64,000 nucleotides of DNA from the NCBI GenBank assembly GCA_947462335.1, contig OX381721.1, positions 7,440,001 to 7,504,000 of the forward strand, written 5' to 3'. Made by a program: the position numbers and the translations under genes. The stretch comes from Harmothoe impar (lineage: Eukaryota; Annelida; Polychaeta; Phyllodocida; Polynoidae). The notes under the pieces are model-generated. The model did no database searches, was not told the origin of the DNA, and worked only from the letters and a program-made list of their open reading frames with translations. Of this stretch, positions 53,876 to 64,000 are shown piece by piece (the first letter of the stretch is position 1; every line of letters begins with the position of its first letter).

Positions 53876-56489
53876 ATGTGTTCTCCGTTCTTTTCAGATT
53901 GTTATAGGTCCCGTGCACATACTAAAACATCAACTTGATCAAAGCATTTGTTTCCAGTTTTGCGAAACTGATGGGATTTCTAAGAAATTAGGACAATTAT
54001 CTCCCATTTTGTGTGATGGAATGGTTTCCATGGCAACTTGAAAGTGTCTTATGTGCTAATTACCTACCACTAAACAAAATGCGTTATACAAAGCTTCAGA
54101 ACTTCCTTTATGGCTCCTTATTATGGCCAAACATTGTATATCGTTAAAAAGATGATTTTGACATAAATTAATTAATGCACTTTTCTATTAAATGCGTTGC
54201 CACTGGTACCAGCTGACTGCTCTGGGTACAATGGGTACCAGCACAAATAAAACAGCAACAGACAAAGGGTTCATCTCAGCAAAGGGGCACTCATCACAAA
54301 AGTTCATTATATGTATTTGTGCGTACCTTTGATAATAGGTTAGCTTCACTTAGGGACAGATGTGATCACTTTTGTCTCAGTAGATATTTCGCTGATATCA
54401 TTGGCCATATTAGTTTTGTTGAGAGAATTCAGAGGCTTTCATAATTACAATTGAACCCAAACAGTGAAAGGGCAGCGTTTTTACACTATCACAGGGGGCT
54501 TTTAAGGCCCGTATTGTAATTGTGCATAATTGCTATGAATCCATTTGTGAGACTGCATTTCCCATTATTCTCCTGAAACATACAAGCATTATCATTGAAA
54601 AAAAAGACTTAATGATCATTGGTATACTCCCAGCGGCCGGATACAAAAGAATGCAATAATGGGAACACTTCTCTAATATGGGGGTTGGTTTAAATTATTT
54701 CTATTACTGGAAGCCCCTTTTAACTTTTGATAGTCTGTGGGATTATTACCCGTATTCGATAATTTAATGCACATCTCTCTGCACTTATACCTGAGACGAG
54801 AAAAGGGTGTGCGATTTATACCCTCCACAGGGTAAAGAGGTGTATTGAAGGGGTACAACAATAGGATCTTACGGATCTGCTCTGAAAGTGAGTACAATTT
54901 TAAATAAGCACCTATTGCAAGCATTCATTTAGAGAAGTCATGGCATTGATACTATTCTTACTACGTATACTGTTGGATGGTTAGAGGACCCTCGCTGAGT
55001 GTGGGCTGGAATTTGTACAGCCTATAGGTAGGTACTAGGGATGTCCACGCCACCAAGACTATTTTGCATTTAGAAATCTACTGACCGTCCTTCTGCTTGG
55101 AGAGTGAATGTAAAGGCCAGCCTGAACTCCCTGGGTCGCTCCACTTAATCCCTGAAAGGAGCGGCTTCCTTCCTAATTTAATTAAGAAGTATGGAATTCA
55201 CATCATTATTCTGTTCAACCCTGCATATATTTGAAAAAAATGCCATTCATAAGTTGTTCTTGAAGAGTCTATGCTCTCTGTCCATGCTATAGTCTCATTG
55301 ACTCGGTGTTTTTTTTTAATCAAAATATAGTTGTGATAAATGTTTAACCCTGTCCCCAAGATTTTCGTTATAACCAAGTTTTATTGTAACACCCCTTTTC
55401 TGAAACTTCTTTGAGTGTTTAGAGCATCTGTGCCATTCCACATGACTTGTATATGAAGAGGTGACACAAGTACTTACAATGTAATGTCTATTGTAATAAA
55501 GAATGTACAATGGTCATAACATGCACAGCCATAGTTACAATGAAAACATTCTATTCAGTCTCACATAGTTGTTAGTTAACTGTTGTCAACAATAAAAGCA
55601 GTTTGTTTGTTTATATTTGTTTATTTATTCTCTCCAATATGTAGGCTTATAGCCTGTATTATTATAAAGAACAAATAATATGTGGACATCCCTGACCAAC
55701 CTCAGCTAGTTCAGTGAGTCCATCTATACCAGGTGGAACAGGTATATATAATATGCTAGAGATGTTAATTAGCATATGGGTGAATTATTGTCCATGTTAA
55801 TTTTACTTAATAAGCTAGTTTAGTAATTCATCAGTTGATGAGATGGTAAAGATGATGATGATGATAATTTTGCAAGGGCCTTTTCCTCGTGTCTTTTGAA
55901 CTTCTTAGAATGGATTAGACTTTCCACGTGTCCTCCTCTTAGATTCATATAAGCCTATCCAGTGCTGGTTCTACTTTTTGTACACCATGCTTATCACGGT
56001 GCAACACCACAGGATAATGGTGTTATTCACAGAACAAAAAAATACTGCATGGCAAGACCCTGACTAAGTGCCTTTGAACCGGATGGTATTAGAGCAAGTA
56101 AATGGAACTGATATAACATGGGTATCACTACGCAACCAATTCAGCAAACTAGTTTAGAGAATAGGTATATAATTATAGAAGATAGTATAGCTCATAGAAT
56201 AGAGCTCTCGTTAGTCCCTTTTAACTATCACATTTGCATATTTGATTATGACACCTCCATTTCATCATTATAATTATTATTCAGAGGCAAAACTGGTTAT
56301 TTTACTTAGGTGCCTGTGTCTGTGGGGGGGGGGGGGGTATATCAGTGATGGTAGTTTGATGATTGAATATGATCATCTGTTATCTGATATGATTTGTTAC
56401 ATTTGTCAAATTCTTGAGCTAAGAAACTAAAATACTCATTTAAATTCTAATCTGTGTATTTGCATTGTCTATCAGAAATATCAAGAAAA
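53876..56489. other. Intergenic, no gene recognised
   Basis: AT-rich sequence without exon-like stretches. Near 56328 there is a G-run. TTGTCTATCAG at 56466-56476 could be an acceptor for a 5' UTR exon of the downstream carrier gene. Confidence 0.5.
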
Positions 56490-57500
56490 ATGAAGGGTCA
56501 TTTGAAGAAGACACTCCTTGGCTGTGGAATCCTACTGCTCCATGACATCCTTTGGGTTTCATCTGAATCAGCTGTACAGGACCTTGGGAGAAGGGTTCCT
56601 GACTTTCAACTTGGTGTCCTGCGATATATTGGTGCAATGTTATGTGCTGTGCCACCCATGTACTTCAACGAAAGGACTAAACTTGTCTTACCACAGGAAT
56701 CCTATCTGTATGTTCTACTGATGGGGATTTTTACAATGGGCTTCAATTGCCTGCACTTCTTTGCAGTATCAATTGTGCCTCTGAGTCATGTGTCTCTTGA
56801 ATTTGTGTTCATCATGATAATATTAACAATCATATCAAAGGTAGTTTTTCATGAGACCCATAACATAGCAATGTCCATCTCTATCTTTGGTTGTATTCTT
56901 GGGATGTTGTTTTTAATTCAGCCATGGATGGATTTCAGTTATGGATTTACACCTGGATTCATTAGTTCTACAGAAAACCTCAGCACTGAGGAACAGACCC
57001 CTAACACAAATGAACCTGCAACATTGGATCCCATATCATGGCTTCCTTTTGGGTATCTTGCCCTATTTGGTGCTGCCATATTTCAGTCCTTATACATATT
57101 ACTCTCTGGGGTTTACCTCAAAAAGGTAAAACCAGCCTTCCTTACTTGTCTTACCTCAGGTGTGGCTGTCCCAATCTGCTTCATCTGCAGCTTTTACCTA
57201 GAACAACCAGTGTGGATCACTGAGCCATACACCATCTTACTGGTCTCAATACACGTGGTTGGAATGGGGTTTGGTGTGCTTTGTGAAGTGACGGGTTGCC
57301 AAATGATAAGCCCCATACACGCTACTATGATGATGAACTTAGCACCTGTGCTCAGCCTAATCTTTCAGTATACAATTCTGAGTGATAATTTGTATGGGAG
57401 ACGGAATGTACTGGAAGTAGCTGGGTGTATACTAATAGTAGCATCTCTTACTCTGAGTGGGTTTTTCAACAATGAAGAGAAGCATGAAGACTTTGAGTAA
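56490..57500 (+). CDS. SLC35/EamA-like drug-metabolite superfamily transporter, intronless
   Basis: A 336-codon open frame begins at AAAAATGAAGG. About ten hydrophobic segments are arranged as two EamA-type halves: residues about 5-155, then a polar loop of about 30 residues (ENLSTEEQTPNTNEP), then about 185-325. Recognisable features are LGVLRYIGAMLCAVPP in the first half, VPLSHVSLEFVFIMIILTII at the end of the first half, and ISPIHATMMMNLAPVLSLIF in the second, the usual position of the conserved DMT signature. Such carriers move nucleotide sugars or small metabolites across Golgi, ER or plasma membrane. Substrate cannot be told. Lack of introns beside intron-rich genes suggests a retrocopy origin, though intronless members are common in this superfamily. 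Confidence 0.85.
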   Translation: MKGHLKKTLLGCGILLLHDILWVSSESAVQDLGRRVPDFQLGVLRYIGAMLCAVPPMYFNERTKLVLPQESYLYVLLMGIFTMGFNCLHFFAVSIVPLSHVSLEFVFIMIILTIISKVVFHETHNIAMSISIFGCILGMLFLIQPWMDFSYGFTPGFISSTENLSTEEQTPNTNEPATLDPISWLPFGYLALFGAAIFQSLYILLSGVYLKKVKPAFLTCLTSGVAVPICFICSFYLEQPVWITEPYTILLVSIHVVGMGFGVLCEVTGCQMISPIHATMMMNLAPVLSLIFQYTILSDNLYGRRNVLEVAGCILIVASLTLSGFFNNEEKHEDFE

Positions 57501-58083
57501 CTTTGAACATTGAGAAATTATTTTCATATTCTTCTTCTGATGGTCAGATTCAACATGTAGAAACATATGAAAACATACAGTAAATTTAAACATTGAGAAG
57601 TAATTTATATGCTACTGATGGCCAGATTCAGGATCATGTAAACGTTAAAAGTTGTCACTAAATCATAAGTAAATACTGATAAATCTGGGTTATAAGCCAA
57701 ATAGTTTTTGGCGTTTCTTTTGTAGTGAAATTGTGAATGAAAATGTGAACTTGTGCGATTTATTTACCTTATATAGCCTAGCTTTATTTATAAGACATGA
57801 GTGTGACAGGTTTGTGGTGCGGTAATTTCTTGTGCACTCATCAGGGACGTTTGGGCCGGGCGTAGTTCCTTGTTCCTGTCAGACAACCATCATAATGGAG
57901 TATTTTTTTGATTCACAGAAAAATGAAAAAAGCTGCGCAAGTGGCATTGAAAGTATGTCATGATAATATCGTGACCTATAGTTATTACACAATATGAAAA
58001 TTAGCATCACATGACAATACCTGGTCCCTGATTGGCTGCCGTAGGAAATAGTGCTTTCACACCAATAAATTTATACTACTGTA
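57501..58083. other. 3' flank of the carrier gene
   Basis: Two copies of TGATGGYCAGATTCA lie near 57539 and 57619, a small tandem duplication of the 3' UTR. Otherwise nothing was recognised. Confidence 0.45.
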
Positions 58084-58610
58084 ACAGGAAGCGGAAAATA
58101 GTCCAGCCCCGCGGGGAATTGAACCCCTGTCGCTCTGCTCATAGTTTAGAATACTAACCACTATACCACCGGGCTAGCTGTTTCTCCACTGCTCTTCTAT
58201 GGTACTTGAGCCACAGAAGCAGGTAGTGTGCTCTCCAGGCACGCTTTGGCTGCCCTGAGCGATACCTGCCCACTACACTACTCCCCTTCAGTTGTCTGCC
58301 AGGTCCGTTGACAGGCATGTTACGCAGCAATCTGTGAACTAGACTATTCCCATACTTAGGAATAGTTGGTGAAGCCAGTCACCTGCCCCTGAACATGTGT
58401 CTTTGGACGCCCACACAGCAGAATCTGAACACGCTCAAATACACAACCCCAGGTTTGGATCTTCCTGGTCAAACGTGCACCAGTGTAACAGGTATCGTGA
58501 AATGGTCCAAACCCGCTCTGCTATGGTACTTGAGCCACAGAAGTGGGTAGTGAACTCTCCAGGCATTCTTGGGCTGCCCCGAGCGATACCTGCCCACTAC
58601 ACTACTCTAG
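58084..58610 (-). repeat. Duplicated repeat with a tRNA-like segment in one copy only
   Basis: The block TGTAACAGG ... TATGGTACTTGAGCCACAGA ... GAGCGATACCTGCCCACTAC occurs at 58084-58285 and again at 58485-58608. The first copy contains the tRNA-like 58105-58175. The second lacks just that segment. Confidence 0.7.
58105..58175 (-). repeat. tRNA-like sequence (SINE head)
   Basis: Minus strand: A box TGGTATAGTGGTTAGTAT, T loop GGGGTTCAATTCCCC with a perfect 4-bp stem, and acceptor ends AGCCCGG and CGGGGCT pairing in six of seven positions. The 71-nt length is right for a tRNA. The anticodon stem pairs badly, so it is more likely a tRNA-derived SINE or pseudogene than a working tRNA. Confidence 0.5.
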
Positions 58611-59356
58611 CATAATGTAACTCTTTTAAACCTGTATAAACACCACCATCGAGACCCTTTGGAAATTTGAGTTAGAAATTACAAAGGATTACCCACTGTG
58701 TTTATTAATGCAATCTAGTTGTCATACAACATAAATTATATTCCATGTTTCATGTCTCTTTTACCAACATGCTCACTCCTAGAGCTATTATGTTTTTACA
58801 TTATATTGAATTTCACTTGTAACAACTTGTAACAATATGATATTAGATATTCAAGACTGTCAAAGAATCATGTATAGTCAGGGGTGCTGGTGGGTGGCGG
58901 AAAGGCAATGTGCCGAGCTAGCTTTTGGTTGCAAAACCAATTAGATCAAAATAAATCATTAAAAAAAAGTGACACTTGACATTCATGCTGATACTCAATA
59001 TACCTGTGCAAGGCACCCATTTTTACTCATTGCGGTGATCAAAATTTTAACTAGAATCCTGGCTTGATTGACAGGTCTGAACCCGGGTTATTGGATGACA
59101 TGGGGCCATCCCTGTCAATTACCCCAGACTACACTTTCCCAGAAAACATACAGTAGTTGTGAATAGAAGGCATTTGACCATACCTAACCCCAAGTATACA
59201 GATACTGGGGCTTCCATTGGAACTGTTGTCATTTTGCTAGGACCACCATGTTACCTAACAACATTAAAATTAATTCCACACATTCCATCCCTGGCAACCA
59301 CCACAATGCACAGGGCAAAACACTGGACATATGGACATGGGCTTTAAGAAATCTAA
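58611..59356. other. Intergenic, nothing recognised
   Basis: No exon-like or repeat structure was found beyond AT-rich tracts. Confidence 0.45.
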
Positions 59357-59878
59357 GGCTCAGTCTCATGAGTTTGTAACTATTGAAACGTCTTTGACCG
59401 GGTGTAGTCTTTGACCGGGTGTAGTCTTTGACCAGGCAGCATGAGAATAGCAGAAATGAGAATGACATTCATGCTGATACTAATAGCAAGAAAAGTGTGG
59501 AAATAATGCACCCATATATTGATACATGTTTATAGCAAACCTAAGTCAATTTTGTTATATTTATATACTAAGCATACTATGTTAAGTACAGCATAGTATT
59601 ATTATTTCCCTCTGCTCGGTCAAAGACGTCACTTTATATATAACTTTGAGTCTGAACAGCTGCACTGTGCATAGTAAGTGCAGTATATAAATATATGACA
59701 TTTTACTTATGTTTCCAATGAATGTGTATTAACATATTATTGCACTATTTCACCGATTTCCTTACTATATAAGCCTCATTTATTCCATCTTATCACTCCC
59801 TGGTCAAAGACTACACCCGGTCAAAGACTACACCAGGTCAAAGACGTTTCAGCTGTTACAAACTCATGAGACTGAGCC
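59357..59878. mobile_element. GGCTCAG-ended MITE, copy 2
   Basis: It is 522 bp with GGCTCAGTCTCATGAGTTTG at one end and its inverse at the other. The 17-bp GTCTTTGACCGGGTGTA satellite has two to three units per arm. CTAA directly abuts both ends, giving a 4-bp target duplication. Confidence 0.85.
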
Positions 59879-59882
59879 CTAA

Positions 59883-62003
59883 TTTCATACTTTTATGACA
59901 AAATGCACTATTTACACAATTTCTTTTTCACTTATTCCCTGGGCTAAGTAGAGCAATACCATTTATAGAACTTGTAATGTTTCTTTCGGTCATTACCCAA
60001 TACCATTGCCAGTCTATACGTACAGATACATAGGACACATAGGACCACTTTCTGTAAATCACAGGTAAGTTGATGGAGATCTTGCTCATGGCTTCTTTCA
60101 TTTATCATTATTACATGTCAAATTAGAAACAAATGAATAGGAATCATATCTAGATGTCTAACCATGGCTCACCCTGGGATAATCTGTAACTAGATCTCAG
60201 TGTTAATGCTTTTGGTAGCACCATCTGAAAGCGGATTCCATAGTCTATAATTAAGTTAATATATTTCGTCAAGATTTTGTTTATGAGACTCAAATTATAA
60301 GTACAGTGAAACTTCGTTAAAAAGAGCTCTGATATAAGGAGACCTTGCTTATAAGGAGCAGATTTGTGTGGTGCCAATTTCTCCCTAGATACATTTTTAT
60401 AGTAAGAAAACTTAGATCGAGGTGTTTTACTGTTTTAACCTTAACCTCTGATATTATAAGGAGGTAATTCTGGCTCATTTTCTTATTTTGTACATGCAAA
60501 CCTTGCCCAGGGAATTCATCCCTCGTGGCTACAGTCACATCCTGCTAAAAATTTCCAACCACCCCAGCCGATGGTATGGGTGGATGGCACAGGGGTGGAT
60601 TTCTTTTTGCAATCACATAACTTCAGGTAATAACCCTACTATTGGAAAATGGTTTACTTGGATTATAGTAGTAGGTTTACTTGAGGCTTGTCTAGCCCTT
60701 TGGTTATAACTACCTAGGGGCTGTATAACCAGTCGACCCAGCTGGCCTATTTAGCCCAGGTTTGTTTGTTTGTTATTATTTATTTAGACTGTCCAATAAG
60801 TAGGTTTATAGCCTGTATTATGATAAAGAACAGTATGTATATATGTGTAACACAGAGACCAACCCCAACTCTTATGGGAGGGGGTGGTTTCTGGCACACC
60901 TGTATCATGATGGAGGCTGGTACTAATAATATGCTATTGATGTTCATTAGCATAGAGATGAGTATGCTTAGTATGTTAAGTATATCTATTACATGTTAAT
61001 ATATGTTATTAATGAGATGGTAGGGGTGATAATACTAATGATGATTATGCAAGGGCCTTAAGATTTTCTTTCATGAAGGTATATGAAGAAAATAAACCTG
61101 GAATTTAGGTTTATAAAGGGATAACCATGTATAAAAGAAATGGATGCTGTCATAGCGGTACCTATGGAAAGGGGAGACTGCCCTCTTTATGGATCACTGA
61201 TACTTATGGTTGATTTAAAGAGTTATTTATGGGAAATATATAATTGAATATTGAATTTCAAAAGGATGAATTTCACCTTAAGTCGGACACTTATCTTCTT
61301 AACTATTTTAATGAAGAGATGGTAGGAATGTTCATGATAATGTGTAAATGAGGTGTACCACTTGAAATTCTGGGGTTATATGTGCAAAATACCTCTACAT
61401 GGATGTTGGGCATTGCCTATTATGGATCGCAATTTATAAGTTCTAGATGATTATTTTTGAGAGTGATTATACAATAATTCTGTGGCAGGACTTACATAAA
61501 ACAGTATTGTGAATAACATTAACATTATAGATTACTTATTTCATCAGAGTTACCCTCACTGTGTTTGTAATAATTTGTGTATGAATCATTAAATATAGTG
61601 AAGAAGGACAATCTACTATGGCCAAAAGGAAGTGGGCTCCAGGTGGGCAGCCCATCTGGGTTCAATGCATGTGGCAGCCCATCTGTGACCCACCTGGGGC
61701 CCATCTGGCTGTGTTGGCTGTGAGGTAATCCTCAATGGCTCTGTGTGCCATCTAGAGGAATGAGGCAGTAAGACTATGTGATATATGCTTTTTAAGACTA
61801 CATAGTTTGTCAAGGCTCATTCCTGTGAGCTCATTGTTAGCATTTTTCTCTATTTGATAGTATTTTCAAGGAAAATGGCTTCCATAACAACTAAAAGTTG
61901 TCGAGAAAATTCCAATCATATTCTTTCCTAGACTCGGACAATCTGGGAACAAATTTATGTTTAATGGGTTACTCTAACATTCACTTCCCACAAAAATACA
62001 TAA
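59883..62003. other. Intergenic, no gene recognised
   Basis: ACAGTGAAACTTCGTTAAAA at 60302 resembles the end of a short DNA transposon, but its partner end was not found. TAGCCTGTATTATNATAAAGAAC at about 60810 also occurs at about 55650, a small dispersed repeat. Bases 61635-61705 carry three GGCAGCCCATCTG-type words. Confidence 0.4.
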
Positions 62004-62542
62004 GGCTCAGTCCCATGAGTTTGTAACAATTGAAACGTCTTTGACCGGGTGTCGTCTTTGACCAGTGTCATCTTTGACCGGGTGTCATCTTTGACCAGGC
62101 AGCATTAAAATGGCAGAAATAAGGCCTATGTAATAGGAAAAGCGGGGAAATAGTACACCCATATATTGATACACGTTTTTAGAAAACATAAGTGAATTTT
62201 GTTATATTCATATACTGACCATACTATGCATAATAGAACATTATATTATTATTTTCCTCTGCCCGGTAAGAGATGTCACTTTATAAATAACTTTGAGTTT
62301 AAATAGCTGTACTGTGCATAGTAAGTGCCGTATATAAATATATAAAATGTTACTTATGTTTCCAATGAATGTGTATAAACATATTATTGCAGTATTTCAA
62401 CGATTTCCTTACTATATAAGCCTCATTTATTCCATCTTATAACTCCCTGGTCAAAGACGACACCCGGTCAAAGACGACACCTGGTCAAAGACGACACCCG
62501 GTCAAAGACGTTTCAACTGTTACAAACTCATGAGACTGAGAC
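62004..62542. mobile_element. GGCTCAG-ended MITE, copy 3
   Basis: It is 539 bp with the same ends and interior as copies 1 and 2. ATAA directly abuts both ends, again a 4-bp target duplication. Satellite units number three to four per arm. Confidence 0.85.
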
Positions 62543-62905
62543 ATAAGGTCCCGCACTATCAGTGCCATATGATAAATCCAGGGATCCAGTATTAACTGGA
62601 CCCCTCTCCTCACCAAATATTTCTTTTATTCTTTTTTCTTTCTCTTTAAACCAAAAACTTTAACATTTAAAAACTGGTAAGTTCCTCTCCCTGGTTTCAA
62701 AGCCTTCTTAGACCACATCTACACAATAGAGAGTTTAAGATTGGGGAACGTGTACATCTACAGGAATGGGAAGGTCTAGAAGTATAGGTTGCAGTACATG
62801 TACAGGTAAAGTTGTTAAAGGCCCAGTGCCCCTATATATATAGCGCTAAGTACCTGTCCCAACTTCACTCCGACTGCCGCTGGAGGGGTACCGAGACCTG
62901 CGGGT
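62543..62905. other. Intergenic, nothing recognised
   Basis: AT-rich, then a short GC-richer stretch at 62850-62900. No gene was seen. Confidence 0.45.
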
Positions 62906-63772
62906 TTAAGGTAGCTCGATACCATTGAAAACGGGACCACTGCGCATGTTTCCGCGCATCTACCTTAAACATGTCAGAATGACATCATATTTGGTGAGTG
63001 CTTGGTCGTATATCCTCCTGACCCATGTAATCTTTTGGACAATTTTGATCATAATAATAATAATCAAAGTTGTTGTTTTTTGCATTTCTGACATTTTGTT
63101 ATCAACCATATTTACAAACCAAAAAATCATATAATTCGGACTATAAAGGTGAATAGATTGCTTAGATATATCCTGGGCTACATAATGAGACCATTTCATA
63201 ACATGATTATTAGCATTTTACCCATAATGCAATACTTCAAATATCTTATTTAGCACACTTTTGCAGTACTTTTTTACTTCAAAGGCCCAAAACACCAGAA
63301 TAATGTGCAGGACCCTATGTTAAATATAGTCTTACTAGTTTCCAAATGAAATTCATGAAGTTTACGAAAAATGACAACTTTTTTTCTGTTGATTTTAATC
63401 GATTTTGTGTTCAATTAATTACAAATTAATCCATATTTTCAACCAAACATTTTTACCCAGAATGCCACATCACAGAACCTTGAAAGTATTTTTGGAATAA
63501 AGAAAAATATCTGGGCGCTCATTGTGTGATGTTTGATATTTCTGTGGTTGCAGGTTGTGGCAAAATAAAATTACGGAACTTGTGATATTTTTTTCTATTT
63601 TTTAGAGAAAAATCGAAATATGTTAATTTTTCAAAATTCTGTATTTTTAAAAGTAGCGTGGGACCCCCCTATTTTCTCTTCAGATATTTGTTCTGAATGA
63701 TCTAAGGTACCTCTGGAAGAAATTTGGAGGAGTTCTAAACTTTTTGAGTCAATGGTATCGACCTACCTTAAG
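62906..63772. mobile_element. Inverted-repeat element with TTAAGGTAGNTCGATACCATTG ends
   Basis: TTAAGGTAGCTCGATACCAT on the left and the inverse ATGGTATCGACCTACCTTAA on the right lie about 867 bp apart. The interior is AT-rich without a coding frame. It is a non-autonomous DNA element. Confidence 0.7.
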
Positions 63773-64000
63773 GCAATCCCTGTTTGCTATAGACCAGTCA
63801 AGACTGAAATATGTGGGCCTCAATAAGGTGCTAATTACACAGGTATTTACTTTCTGCAAGGCCAATCCACATAAACAACAGCTACTTATATACCTCCCAA
63901 TTCATTGAACAGGTTTGGTTAATCTATAATATGCATGCATTTCTTTGTCATATGAAATTACTTTTCACGTACGTGTAAACAGTCTCCTACACGTCCAAAA
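63773..64000. other. End of window, nothing recognised
   Basis: No feature was seen. Confidence 0.45.

Overview
This is a eukaryotic, intron-rich and repeat-rich genomic window, almost certainly from an invertebrate animal. The genes use GT-AG introns with conserved phases. The gene families (LIV-1 zinc transporters, SOUL/HEBP heme-binding protein, SLC35-like carrier, death-domain protein, Polinton) and the dense short inverted-repeat transposons fit a marine metazoan such as a cephalochordate, hemichordate, echinoderm or mollusc. The sequence alone does not let me name the species.

Layout. 1-4150: no gene, several repeat copies. 4151-11313 (+): ZIP-A, a SLC39A4/SLC39A12-like zinc transporter lacking its first exon in this window. 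11314-22235: intergenic, with short DNA transposons, a broken LINE reverse-transcriptase end, satellites and tRNA-like SINE debris. 22236-46329 (+): ZIP-B, a complete 14-exon tandem paralogue of ZIP-A (717 codons after splicing). Its fourth intron (29901-40748) holds a 9,945-bp Polinton/Maverick-type element. 47811-49566 (-): a four-exon SOUL/HEBP-like gene of 195 codons, assembled here from short exons. 52249-52977 (-): LINE ORF1 with one in-frame stop. 56490-57500 (+): an intronless SLC35/EamA-like transporter. The rest is repeats, including three copies of a GGCTCAG-ended MITE and two of a GTGCC-ended MITE.

The most unusual object is the Polinton at 30765-40709. It has about 82-bp terminal inverted repeats beginning AGTAGTAT and a perfect 6-bp target duplication (ACTATG). 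It carries a broken protein-primed family-B DNA polymerase, an intact 528-codon gene with two C-terminal death domains, and two intact near-identical 260/262-codon genes of unknown function. These two lie in opposite orientation within a long inverted repeat. I found no integrase, packaging ATPase, protease or capsid gene. Its ends are packed with sites resembling host cell-cycle and stress transcription-factor sites (CRE, ETS, CCAAT, octamer on the left; E2F and E-box on the right). It looks like a defective or non-autonomous derivative that kept cargo genes and lost its structural ones.

The ZIP paralogues hold two further surprises. Each has a 21-bp minisatellite made of repeated copies of the 3' splice site and first codons of the same exon, so use of upstream acceptors would insert 7-residue units in frame. 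ZIP-A has also lost two metal-ligand residues of the TM4 signature (QKFADG instead of HNFADG), whereas ZIP-B keeps them.
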